From a virus, in IMG/VR virus record IMGVR_UViG_3300031963_000665, positions 1 to 30,185 of that record: a stretch of DNA of 30,185 nucleotides; one strand, given 5' to 3'. A program made the translations under genes and the position numbers. Of the stretch, positions 20,473 through 28,085 are shown piece after piece. The stretch's first letter is position 1. Every line of letters begins with the position of its first letter. Under the pieces are notes generated by a model. That model did not search any database and was not told where the DNA came from. It worked only from the letters and a program-made list of their open reading frames with translations.

Positions 20473-22508
20473 CAATCAACATCAACATCGGCAACCCCCA
20501 AGGGCCAGCCGGGCCAGCGGGTGCAGCGGTACCAATTGCAGCCAATACGATTCTTGCCAACGCTACCAACGCAACCGCGAATCCTTCGGGAATTCCTGCA
20601 TCCACAGCACGAACACTACTGAGCATAAACAACGTTGACAATACTTCCGATGTGGACAAACCGATCAGCACGGCAACACAATCGGCTTTAAATGGCAAGG
20701 CTTCCATCGACGCTCCGTTGATAAAAAATCTCAGCCTAACAACAAAGTCCGCTACATCGGGAGGAACTTGGGGACCGCGTGACGGGGCAATCATCGCATT
20801 CCTTGGCAACAATGCGTTCATGATCGGCGGTTGGGCTGGTGCAAATTACGATACCGATTGGAGCAGCAACGGCGGTGGAACTACAACCAACCAGATTTAC
20901 AGATCGACCAACTACGGAACAACGTGGACGCTAGTCAAGAGCCACGACACAACGCCAGGATCAGACCATTTTCCGCAGTTCCACTATCCCGCATGGTGCA
21001 TGCACACCGTAAGCGGGACAGATTATATCTATCTGCTTACAGGTGATTCGTTCGGGGAGTTTCCTAACGTTGTTCGATCGTCCAACGGAACCACGTGGGA
21101 AGTTGTCAACAGCGGGGCTAAGCCTTTCAATGGTGTATTCCTCTGCGCCGCTGGTTCGATCGACGGAAAAATGTATTTAGTCGGTGGGCATACGACTTTA
21201 GCTGTAGCAACGGCAAGAAACACGGTTTACAAATCGACCAACAACGGTGTTACTTGGACGCAACTATCAAACGCACCTTGGACAGCGCGAGCGACCAACG
21301 ATCGTCTCGTTGCGTGGAAGGGTAAACTATGGATGGTGGGAGGATCGATCTACGACAACGACAATAGCTTGAGAACTGTATTCAATGACGTTTGGACATT
21401 AGACCCAGACACAGACACATGGGAAGAAGTGTTAGCTAACGGTCTAGCTCCTTGGGAAGGCAAGCAGTTCGCAAACGTATTTGTTTACAATGATTGGTTG
21501 TATATCTCTCGCGGCGCAACACTCGCAGGCAACACGACCGACACTTGGAGGACAGCAGACGGCGTAAATTGGAGCCGCGTTGACGCTTTAGAAATGACTG
21601 CATCACATGCTGACGGTTGCGGCGTTCATTCTTCCGGCATTCTTTTCGCTTCGGGTAATGGTTGGCTTACTGGTGGAAGTCCAGAAAATGAAGATTCCCC
21701 GTCTTACTTTGCGTCCATTGCATCAGAAACCGCGCAAGAGTCGATTGCTAAGGCTGCTCACGAAATCGCAGCAACTTACGATCCAGATTATCGTGGAATT
21801 GACAACGATTCCTATACAGAGGGATCGTCACCGCGCGGGCTAACGCCTGGCGCAAATGCAAAGATAAAACAGATTCGTTTTCGAAACAAAGACCAGTACG
21901 AAAACGACATTGCGATGATCGGGGGATACGCATCATCTCCAGACGTTAACTATGTGTTTATCGGAGGCGGGTTGGATGCCGACGCAGAGCCTCCACAAGC
22001 GCTTATTGTATGTCTAGGTGCAGCCGGTTCGAGTAGCGCAAATGCCGACAACTATCTTGAACTTTACATTCACGGGACCAAGTTCAAGAAATCACGATTT
22101 GGTTTAGGTGCATCGATTCCGAATGAAGGCATAAACGCAGCGGTCAGAACAACTCGATTTGGTGCAAACGAAGGCAGCACAACAGAACCTCCCGAAGTTA
22201 CTGCGGGTGTTGCTAAGGTTTGGAAGCATGTCATGCCCAACCACGGCGGTACGGCTGACGTGCAAGTAATCGGGGCCTATGCTTACAGCGCTAACGACCG
22301 AATTGTGTACGTCGGTGGGGGAATAAGTTCTGACCAAGCAGCAACGGTGGTAGAAATCTACACAGGCAGCGGAACTATTGGAACGCTGCGGCTAAGAATC
22401 AACAACTCCGGCATCTGGATAGATGATGGTGGAACGATGAAGCTATTGCAGTTAGGAGCGGCAGATAGCGGCGGAAGTGGATACAAGATGTTGAGGGTGG
22501 TTAACTAA
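20469..22508 (+). CDS. tail fibre with collagen-like stretch and Kelch/sialidase-like propeller (679 aa)
   Basis: ATG 20469 overlaps the previous stop; the 20343 start lies inside that gene. A short GPAGPAGAA collagen-like repeat (about 10-19) is followed by N-terminal shaft sequence. From residue 90 to about 330 come repeated blade-like units with YRSTNYGTTWTLVKS, VRSSNGTTWEVVNS, YKSTNNGVTWTQLS and TADGVNWSRV (Asp-box-like SxxxGxTW) plus MYLVGG/LWMVGG turns, as in Kelch/sialidase propellers. The C terminus (about 430-679) is a Gly/Asn-rich beta region. It likely recognises a surface glycan of the host. The gene ends at TAA 22506-22508. Confidence 0.75.
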   Translation: MTININIGNPQGPAGPAGAAVPIAANTILANATNATANPSGIPASTARTLLSINNVDNTSDVDKPISTATQSALNGKASIDAPLIKNLSLTTKSATSGGTWGPRDGAIIAFLGNNAFMIGGWAGANYDTDWSSNGGGTTTNQIYRSTNYGTTWTLVKSHDTTPGSDHFPQFHYPAWCMHTVSGTDYIYLLTGDSFGEFPNVVRSSNGTTWEVVNSGAKPFNGVFLCAAGSIDGKMYLVGGHTTLAVATARNTVYKSTNNGVTWTQLSNAPWTARATNDRLVAWKGKLWMVGGSIYDNDNSLRTVFNDVWTLDPDTDTWEEVLANGLAPWEGKQFANVFVYNDWLYISRGATLAGNTTDTWRTADGVNWSRVDALEMTASHADGCGVHSSGILFASGNGWLTGGSPENEDSPSYFASIASETAQESIAKAAHEIAATYDPDYRGIDNDSYTEGSSPRGLTPGANAKIKQIRFRNKDQYENDIAMIGGYASSPDVNYVFIGGGLDADAEPPQALIVCLGAAGSSSANADNYLELYIHGTKFKKSRFGLGASIPNEGINAAVRTTRFGANEGSTTEPPEVTAGVAKVWKHVMPNHGGTADVQVIGAYAYSANDRIVYVGGGISSDQAATVVEIYTGSGTIGTLRLRINNSGIWIDDGGTMKLLQLGAADSGGSGYKMLRVVN

Positions 22509-22975
22509 TTCTAAAGATCAGCGTCAAAGAGCGGGGCACAACGCCACGCAAATTCATCAAGCAACACAACGCGGCAAAACGCGTTGGGTTTCGATCAATC
22601 GCTGACTACTACCACGCCAAACTAACGCCAAAACGATTCACCAAAGCGCACGGACTCGCGGCAAACTATCGACCGAGGCAAGGGGAAAACCTCACGTACG
22701 GTAGCAAAGCTTACTGGACGTCATACACCGGCAGAAAACAACGACGCGGGCACCTGATGCCGCTCGTGTGGTCGGGAGAAACACGACGTCGGTCTAGGAT
22801 TGCAAATATCATCGTGACTGGCAAAGAATCGCGGGTCAAGTATCAACTCAACGTGTTGAACTTTCATCCAGATTTGCGGCAGGAGTTTTTACGGATGTTG
22901 CCAGCGGAGTCGGTGAAGTTGGGGAAAGTGTTCGACAAGACGTACGACACGGAGTTTAAAAAACCACGTTCTTAG
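22508..22975 (+). CDS. neck/tail-completion-like protein with ATT start (155 aa)
   Basis: An open frame of 155 codons runs from ATT 22508 to TAG 22973-22975, but contains no ATG, GTG or TTG until 22757. GAGGGTGG (22493-22500) is seven bases upstream of ATT, and ATT overlaps the fibre stop (TAATT). The product (ILKISVKERGTTPRKFIKQH, then YYHAKLTPKRFTKAHGLAAN, GHLMPLVWSGETRRR, near residues 1-90) resembles neck or minor tail proteins with 'RHFT...Y...K...GHxxPLVxSGxxxRR'. The final PRS and stop come from the left arm of a heptamer repeat. A shorter start at ATG 22757 would lose the N-terminal half. Confidence 0.6.
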   Translation: MLKISVKERGTTPRKFIKQHNAAKRVGFRSIADYYHAKLTPKRFTKAHGLAANYRPRQGENLTYGSKAYWTSYTGRKQRRGHLMPLVWSGETRRRSRIANIIVTGKESRVKYQLNVLNFHPDLRQEFLRMLPAESVKLGKVFDKTYDTEFKKPRS

Positions 22976-23035
22976 TTCTTGGTTCCTAGTTCTTAGTTAA
23001 ACGAAGAACGAAGAACAAAGCACCAAGAACGGCTG
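22964..23035. repeat. GTTCTTN heptamer hairpin ending the neck-like gene
   Basis: CACGTTCTTAGTTCTTGGTT... pairs with ...AAGCACCAAGAACGGCTG. The left arm provides the stop TAG of the preceding gene. Eight bases further on begins the next GGGACAC promoter, so the same terminator-promoter order as at 13659-13781 is repeated. Confidence 0.85.
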
Positions 23036-23042
23036 TTCACAT

Positions 23043-23080
23043 TTGCAAATTTGGGACACGTCGTTTGCGTCTGCTAGGAT
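23043..23080 (+). promoter_or_regulatory. GGGACAC-type promoter for the membrane/lysis cassette
   Basis: TTGCAAATTT (23043-23052), GGGACAC (23053-23059), 15 bases, TAGGAT (23075-23080). The predicted start near 23087 is about 38 bases before ATG 23125, with GGAG between them. From here genes overlap or abut continuously to the terminase. Confidence 0.72.
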
Positions 23081-23124
23081 GATTTCGAATCGTCCATCAC
23101 CTGCCGATCGGAGTTCCAAACTGT

Positions 23125-23583
23125 ATGTCCTCAAAACAATTGCCATTGATCGCGATTGCTGTGTTCCTCGTCGTGCTCGTCGCGGCAAATCTCAGCGGTG
23201 TCGGCAATGCCGCTGCCGTAGCAATCAACTACAAGACATCGCACGTCACGCAAGACGGGAACCTACAAAGCTCCATCCCCGAATCAGTCTCAAGCGGATT
23301 GGGTGGACTGGCTAACCTCGCACTCGCTCTACTCGTCACGTTGGCCGCGTGGATCTTTCGCGGACTGCATGCAATTGCGAATTGGATCAATGACGCAGTC
23401 GTGGCCAAGAAACCGACCGACCCCGAAGACTCAAGCGCGGACTCGGAAACGTGGGAGAAATGCGAGTCGCTTCTGGCCGATGCCATCTTTCGCGGCGATC
23501 GACAACTAACGATCATTCTTTGCGAACGAATGCACGGCAAACCCTATCTTCGAGTGAAGACTGAAGGGGTAGAAAATGCCTAA
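23125..23583 (+). CDS. two-span membrane protein, first gene of the lysis-type cassette (152 aa)
   Basis: Residues about 7-24 (PLIAIAVFLVVLVAANLS) form one membrane helix and 60-78 (GGLANLALALLVTLAAWIF) a second, joined by a polar loop and followed by a hydrophilic C-terminal tail of about 70 residues (ERMHGKPYLRVKTEG). GGAG precedes the ATG. The topology and place at the head of the cassette suggest a holin-like or envelope protein, but no family is recognised. Its stop overlaps the next gene. Confidence 0.55.
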   Translation: MSSKQLPLIAIAVFLVVLVAANLSGVGNAAAVAINYKTSHVTQDGNLQSSIPESVSSGLGGLANLALALLVTLAAWIFRGLHAIANWINDAVVAKKPTDPEDSSADSETWEKCESLLADAIFRGDRQLTIILCERMHGKPYLRVKTEGVENA

Positions 23584-24070
23584 GCCGGGAACACGCAAAG
23601 ACTCAGAATCACAACCCGTTTTCGGTTGGATTGTCATCGCTTTTATCGGATTCGTCGCGGCGTGGATGCTGGGTGCATTCGATGGCGAGCAACAACGCAA
23701 ACCGATCGACGATACGGTTATCGATCAGACTATCGTTGACGACAAAAAGGAATCCGACGATCCTAAACCGCAACCGTCTGGAAGCCTCAAGGACTGCGTT
23801 TTGTTAGTTGTTCACGATAAGAAAACGACATCCGAAAGCGTCGAGTACACAACGACGATTCAAGACGACACGTTTTGGGACAATGCCGCAAAGGTCGTCA
23901 AAGATGTCGAGTTCCTTGAGGACGATGACGAACTGGGCAAAAAGTGGCTAGCGACTGCGAAAGCTACCGCGCCAATCGTTCTTCTCGTGAACACGTCAAC
24001 GAAAAAGTTGGAATGGTCGATGCCGCTACCAAAGGGAACAACCGAACCGATTGCCAAGAGGTTGAAATAG
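23576..24070 (+). CDS. single-span membrane protein (164 aa)
   Basis: One N-terminal helix (about 16-34, FGWIVIAFIGFVAAWMLGAF) anchors an acidic, mostly hydrophilic domain with VKDVEFLEDDDELGKKWLAT and IVLLVNTSTKKLEWSMPLP. The ATG overlaps the preceding stop. The soluble domain may face the periplasm. Function is unknown; its place next to a papain-like peptidase gene suggests a partner or regulator. Confidence 0.5.
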   Translation: MPKPGTRKDSESQPVFGWIVIAFIGFVAAWMLGAFDGEQQRKPIDDTVIDQTIVDDKKESDDPKPQPSGSLKDCVLLVVHDKKTTSESVEYTTTIQDDTFWDNAAKVVKDVEFLEDDDELGKKWLATAKATAPIVLLVNTSTKKLEWSMPLPKGTTEPIAKRLK

Positions 24071-24071
24071 G

Positions 24072-24932
24072 ATGGACCAACCAAACTTCAAGGTGGAATT
24101 CAAAGGGCAAACGTTCTCGCTCGGGTTGCAAATTCCCGACAAGATACCGCTATCGTTCGCAGAGTATCCGCTTCAACAGGTGATGCCGTTGGATCAAATC
24201 AAAAAGATCTATTCCAACCCAGGCCGCAAGCACGCGTTGGATCTCTACACGACTCGCAAACAACAGGGCCGGGGGTCTTCATGCTGTCCATACGCGGCGA
24301 CAACGTCAATGGAAGCCAAGCGGAAGTTCGATCGCAAACAGGATGTCGAGTATCAACCGGAATACCTCTACGCCCACATCAACGGCGGACGCGATGCCGG
24401 GGCTATGCTCGACGATGCGATGAAGTTCCTATTGGCCAAGGGTTGTTGTCTCAAACTGCCGAAGCTCTACCAAGATCACACGTTGAACGATTTGACGATG
24501 GAGGAAAAGCGATTCGCGGCACAACAGGCGTTGGATTATCGCCCTCTTGATTGGTATCAAGCGCCGATTCGGAACATTGAAACCGCTTGGGCTGCGATGG
24601 TGTCGGCGATCGCTGCACGCGACCCTGTGTTGATGGCTGTCCATTGCGGGAACAACTTCTTTTCCGCCGGTCCAGACGGCAAATGCAAACCCGACCGAGG
24701 CCCAGGAAACCACGCCGTTTGCGGTTTGGAATTGGAAGGCGTTTTAACAGCTCGCTCGTTGCGAGACATCTCGATTTGGGCAGTGAACAGCCACGGATCG
24801 AGGGCAGGCAAGAACGGTTGCTACCTGCACACCTACGACCATTCAGCCGAGCCGGTGAACTATCACCAACACTGTATGTGCCGATCTATGCGATCGTCAC
24901 CGGATGAACAGATTTCGACTCTTATAGGATAG
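24072..24932 (+). CDS. papain-like (C1-type) cysteine peptidase (286 aa)
   Basis: The sequence carries a full papain-type set in order: Q65 of KQQGRGSSCCPYAATT (the oxyanion glutamine), six residues later C71, H214 in GPGNHAVCGLEL, and N239 in SIWAVNSHGSRAGKNGCY. The spacing Q+6=C and the 'NSHG...G..GCY' after the histidine match C1 peptidases such as papain (QGSCGSC ... NSWG...G..GY). There is no signal peptide. Substrate is unknown; location inside the envelope cassette suggests a role in lysis or host-protein cleavage rather than virion processing. The call on fold and catalytic residues is solid; the role is inference. Confidence 0.8.
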   Translation: MDQPNFKVEFKGQTFSLGLQIPDKIPLSFAEYPLQQVMPLDQIKKIYSNPGRKHALDLYTTRKQQGRGSSCCPYAATTSMEAKRKFDRKQDVEYQPEYLYAHINGGRDAGAMLDDAMKFLLAKGCCLKLPKLYQDHTLNDLTMEEKRFAAQQALDYRPLDWYQAPIRNIETAWAAMVSAIAARDPVLMAVHCGNNFFSAGPDGKCKPDRGPGNHAVCGLELEGVLTARSLRDISIWAVNSHGSRAGKNGCYLHTYDHSAEPVNYHQHCMCRSMRSSPDEQISTLIG

Positions 24933-24937
24933 AAACC

Positions 24938-25747
24938 ATGAAGACGTTTTGCTTTTTACTGCCGTTGTTCCTCATCGCGTTGGTTGGATGCGAACATCAA
25001 ATCGGACGAACACCAAACACAACCGAAAAGATAGTCGACGTACAGCATGAGCTCGCCGAACTGATCGAGCAGATGAACCAAAAAGAACGGTTCGATGAAC
25101 TGTCAACGACGCTGGCATCTATTCAACAGCAACAGGAGGCACTAGATTCGCAACTGTCATCGATCGCGAGTTCGCTACGCAAGAGCGACGCGGCCAAGTT
25201 CGTGACGAAGAATGATCTAGAAGACGCAATCGAAGTGACAAAGGAGGCGATTTCGAACGCGAAAACCGGAGACGCAGATTGCGATTGCATGTCCAAGTTG
25301 GTCGGTTTGGAAAAACGTTTGGAGGCGTTGGAATTGCAGTGCAAAACGCAGGCTTTAGGCTACTCGACCAAGAGCAGTGGATCGACTGGAAGCGTTGCGA
25401 GTTCGACGTACAGCACGCAATCGGTTGCGTATTCGGTGCAGTCGTCCGGAGGTTCGACCGGTTCGCTTAGTTCGACATCGACACCAGTCTACACGGTTCA
25501 GAATACGGCTATCGATTTGCCTGAACAGACACGCACGGTCAAGGTTGTAGAGCCTAGAACACGCAGACAAGTCACGTTTGCCGAAGTGCCAGAGAACGCA
25601 GACTTGGGGCTGTCGGTCCAATCAACGCAGCAATGCTACACCGACGACAACGGCAACCGAGTTTGTCCGCAAGCTCCCGCCGCATCGGTATCGCGTCCGA
25701 CGTTTGGCAGTCGTCTAGGTCTGGGCTCACGTCTCTTCGGGAGGTAA
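24938..25747 (+). CDS. lipoprotein with coiled coil and Ser/Thr-rich tail (269 aa)
   Basis: The signal sequence ends in a lipobox LVGC with the lipidated C18. Residues about 30-120 form long heptad-rich helices (ELAELIEQMNQKERFDELST and AIEVTKEAISNAK). They are followed by a Ser/Thr/Gly tail (GSTGSVASSTYST, GSTGSLSSTSTP) and CYTDDNGNRVCPQ near the C terminus. A lipoprotein in a lysis cassette could be an outer spanin-like component or a superinfection factor. The neighbouring single-span and secreted proteins could be its partners, but no spanin family is recognised. Confidence 0.6.
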   Translation: MKTFCFLLPLFLIALVGCEHQIGRTPNTTEKIVDVQHELAELIEQMNQKERFDELSTTLASIQQQQEALDSQLSSIASSLRKSDAAKFVTKNDLEDAIEVTKEAISNAKTGDADCDCMSKLVGLEKRLEALELQCKTQALGYSTKSSGSTGSVASSTYSTQSVAYSVQSSGGSTGSLSSTSTPVYTVQNTAIDLPEQTRTVKVVEPRTRRQVTFAEVPENADLGLSVQSTQQCYTDDNGNRVCPQAPAASVSRPTFGSRLGLGSRLFGR

Positions 25748-25750
25748 GCC

Positions 25751-26137
25751 GTGAAAACGATTGTCGCTTGTTTGTTGTTGGTCGCGTTCGCATCGATTGC
25801 CAGCGGCCAAGATTTGCCACCGAATCGGCCTGGCTATGTGTGGGTTGAGGTCGGTTCTCAACCGGCATTTACACCGGTTCGTAGCGTAGTTAATTCCGTG
25901 CAGAGTTTTGCGGAGGCGGAGGTAGGCAGACTGGCTCGCGGTGGCGTGGGGTACTATCGCCGCACTGGTGGACATCCGACAGGCAACATGCCGGGGTCGC
26001 GATTCACCGGCACCGGTTACAGTTCCTCGCCGAACAATATACCGACGTGCGAACCACGCACGCGAATGACATTGGTAGCCGATGCTGTTCAACGCGGGGT
26101 CGATGGCAAGTACTATCGCGTCCGCGCGTGGAAATGA
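25751..26137 (+). CDS. secreted small protein with N-terminal signal peptide (128 aa)
   Basis: GTG 25751 has GGGAGG closely upstream. A hydrophobic signal (TIVACLLLVAFASIASG, cleavage likely after residue 19) precedes a mature part with GGVGYYRRTGGHPTGNMPG, GYSSSPNNIPTC and VQRGVDGKYYRVRAW. This Tyr/Gly-rich pattern is of the type found in planctomycete surface or secreted proteins of unknown function, which hints at host origin. It overlaps the next gene by ATGA. Confidence 0.5.
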   Translation: MKTIVACLLLVAFASIASGQDLPPNRPGYVWVEVGSQPAFTPVRSVVNSVQSFAEAEVGRLARGGVGYYRRTGGHPTGNMPGSRFTGTGYSSSPNNIPTCEPRTRMTLVADAVQRGVDGKYYRVRAWK

Positions 26138-26373
26138 TGTTCAAGTACGTTGCGGCCTTTGCAGTTATTTGCTTGTTGCTACTATGCTTGCAACGCGGCT
26201 GTGAACGGATTCGCAATGCACGTTGGGATCGTTGGGACCAGAAGAAAGAAGATCGACGCGAGCATCGTGAAGATCGGAAAGACGACCGGTTTCGTCGTGA
26301 TCAACACCCGAATGACGAGCAACCTGTTGACCCTCACAGACGTTGGATTTGGAGACGACGGGAAGAATCATGA
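26134..26373 (+). CDS. small membrane-anchored, highly charged protein (79 aa)
   Basis: ATG 26134 overlaps the previous stop. One hydrophobic segment (YVAAFAVICLLLLCLQ, about 5-20) precedes an Arg/Asp/Lys-rich tail (RWDRWDQKKEDRREHREDRK) ending RRREES. The structure suggests a single-span envelope protein whose charged tail may act as a spanin-like or i-spanin helix in the cassette. This is inferred, and coiled-coil support is weak. Confidence 0.45.
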   Translation: MMFKYVAAFAVICLLLLCLQRGCERIRNARWDRWDQKKEDRREHREDRKDDRFRRDQHPNDEQPVDPHRRWIWRRREES

Positions 26374-26720
26374 TATTGGATTTTAGTATCTTCATCGTGT
26401 TGGTCGTGGCTGTCGTGTCGGGTGTTTACACGATGGAGCGGCACAAAGATTATTTTGCTACGTTCCGATGTGTGCACCTGATTCGCTGCGAACCAAGAGC
26501 GATGCTTTACGTGATCAACAACACATCGACCGCATGGTGCATGATAGATATTGTGTTGCGAGTCATGACTGTCAGCGAGGCTGGATTTTCGCAATCGCGA
26601 TGGGCTGTGATTTGGCTAGCCTGGCACTTCGGCAGTGCTATGATTGCGATAGCTCTCCACTGTACAACCAACGCATTACTCAACAACAGATCTGGAAGCA
26701 ACAATGGTTGTCGATCGTGA
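26370..26720 (+). CDS. membrane protein with about three spans (116 aa)
   Basis: ATG 26370 overlaps the preceding TGA. Hydrophobic segments lie at about 5-20 (FSIFIVLVVAVVSGVY), 56-68 and 78-96 (WAVIWLAWHFGSAMIAIAL). The product is cysteine-containing and basic between helices. It lies just before a holin-like gene, so it may be a second holin or antiholin. The stop overlaps the next ATG region. Family not recognised. Confidence 0.5.
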   Translation: MILDFSIFIVLVVAVVSGVYTMERHKDYFATFRCVHLIRCEPRAMLYVINNTSTAWCMIDIVLRVMTVSEAGFSQSRWAVIWLAWHFGSAMIAIALHCTTNALLNNRSGSNNGCRS

Positions 26721-27045
26721 GAACTGGGTGCTCATGGGAGTCCTCGGCTTTATGGGGGGAATCGCTTCAAACATCTTGGTACCAGCTCGACGCGGGTTGT
26801 TAGGGTTCTGCGCCGCTGCATTTCTTGGGGTGTTTTGTGGTTCGGTAGCTGGGATCGTCGCGAGCACAACAGATGTGCATGTCGGTTGGCAGTTTTCGTT
26901 GGCCGCGTTTGTCGGTGTCTTCGGTGATCGCATCCTTTCGAACATCATGCGTTACCGTATGGATCACGCGACGCATCAAATACACGTCCACGGTGGACAG
27001 ACGCAAATCAATCAGGGTGAGAACGTAAAGGGAGATCAGTCGTGA
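26704..27045 (+). CDS. holin-like membrane protein (113 aa)
   Basis: Three predicted spans at about 9-25 (VLMGVLGFMGGIASNIL), 32-53 (LLGFCAAAFLGVFCGSVAGIVA) and 62-78 (QFSLAAFVGVFGDRIL) carry a Gly-rich pattern like phage holins of the LydA/HP1 type ('GGxxx...AxxGxxxG...FxGxxG'). The tail HVHGGQTQINQGENVKGDQS is soluble. It shares an INQG-V-QS motif with the next protein. A holin would set lysis timing; evidence is topology and context. Confidence 0.55.
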   Translation: MVVDRENWVLMGVLGFMGGIASNILVPARRGLLGFCAAAFLGVFCGSVAGIVASTTDVHVGWQFSLAAFVGVFGDRILSNIMRYRMDHATHQIHVHGGQTQINQGENVKGDQS

Positions 27046-27476
27046 GTTTCAACTTCACCAACAATGTCACCGGTGGCAACGCTCAAATCAACCAAGGCCA
27101 AACGGTGAACGCCACACAATCGAACTATGCGGGGTCTACAACACCAACGCAAGTCGTCGAACAAGTAGAACAGGAGTTTAAGAAACTCGCAGACGAGCAA
27201 TCGCAACAGGTCGAGCAGGATCCAGACGCAGAGCATCACGAGTACACCGACCCAGCACCGGCCTTTGAAGAGTTGAAGCTATGTGCTGCCGAACCGGAGC
27301 CTGAACCGGAAGTGGTGGAATCCGCCATGCTGAAATTCAAGCGTGTCGTGGCTGAACGTGGACCGCAGCTCGGCAAGGCTCTATGCAATGGCGTCGTCGC
27401 TGGACTTCAAGCGACCGTTTCGACGCATCCCGTCGTTGCTGCCATCACTTCGTTCCTCAAGACATTCAACGACTAA
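27042..27476 (+). CDS. INQG-motif protein partner of the holin-like protein (144 aa)
   Basis: GTG 27042 overlaps the preceding stop. The N terminus reads TNNVTGGNAQINQGQTVNAT, closely matching the C terminus of the upstream holin-like protein (GGQTQINQGENVKGDQS). The middle is acidic and Pro/Glu-rich (AEPEPEPEVVES). The C terminus is amphipathic (KALCNGVVAGLQATVSTHPV then AAITSFLKTF) and could insert in membrane. It may form a lysis or host-interaction pair with the neighbour. No known family is recognised. Confidence 0.5.
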   Translation: MSFNFTNNVTGGNAQINQGQTVNATQSNYAGSTTPTQVVEQVEQEFKKLADEQSQQVEQDPDAEHHEYTDPAPAFEELKLCAAEPEPEPEVVESAMLKFKRVVAERGPQLGKALCNGVVAGLQATVSTHPVVAAITSFLKTFND

Positions 27477-27479
27477 CGT

Positions 27480-28085
27480 GTGGCTAAATCAATTCCTGCC
27501 GTTGATGAAGTCGCCGCCCTCACTGCCAAGCTAAAACTAGCCAAGGGTGAGTCGTTGAACAAAAAGGAAACGACGCTCGTCAACCAATACGACGCACGGA
27601 ACTTTCAAGTAGCAATGGAAGCGTTTTTGACTTCCGTTCCGAAGGGGATCTATTGCGAACTTGCAGGGCGTCAACATAAGGTCGTCGACGATTTCGGTCG
27701 TCGATATGACGTGCCGTGTGATTTGCCAGTGATCAATCTGCACGCGGTTATCTCAACGCTGCACTCTCGAGTTAGCGAACTCGCTGCAGTCGCTCGACCG
27801 CACTTGGACGGTGACGAAGCGGAGTTGGAAAAGGAGAAACTCAAACAGGAAATCGGCAAACTTCAACGCCAATCGGCAATCCTGCAAATCGACATCGAGA
27901 AGCACATGGATCAGCTTGTTGAGAAGACATCTCTCAACAGTGGAATGGAATGGTTGTCAGCGAAGTTGCGAACGTTGGGGACGCGGATTCATTCGGTTTC
28001 AGGTCAAGATGGTGTCGATGCGGTCAATGAGTTCTTAGACGATCTAGCAGTGGAACTAGAAAAAGGAGGGTCGCTCCATTTCTGA
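27480..28085 (+). CDS. terminase small subunit-like protein (201 aa)
   Basis: GTG 27480 is two bases from the preceding gene's stop region. The sequence (AKSIPAVDEVAALTAKLKLA) leads into an N-terminal helical region, a coiled coil (KEKLKQEIGKLQRQSAILQI, about 118-137) and a helical C terminus. It directly precedes a GpA-type terminase, the normal place of the small subunit (lambda Nu1). A helix-turn-helix is not obvious. The call rests on position, size and coiled coil. Confidence 0.5.
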   Translation: MAKSIPAVDEVAALTAKLKLAKGESLNKKETTLVNQYDARNFQVAMEAFLTSVPKGIYCELAGRQHKVVDDFGRRYDVPCDLPVINLHAVISTLHSRVSELAAVARPHLDGDEAELEKEKLKQEIGKLQRQSAILQIDIEKHMDQLVEKTSLNSGMEWLSAKLRTLGTRIHSVSGQDGVDAVNEFLDDLAVELEKGGSLHF

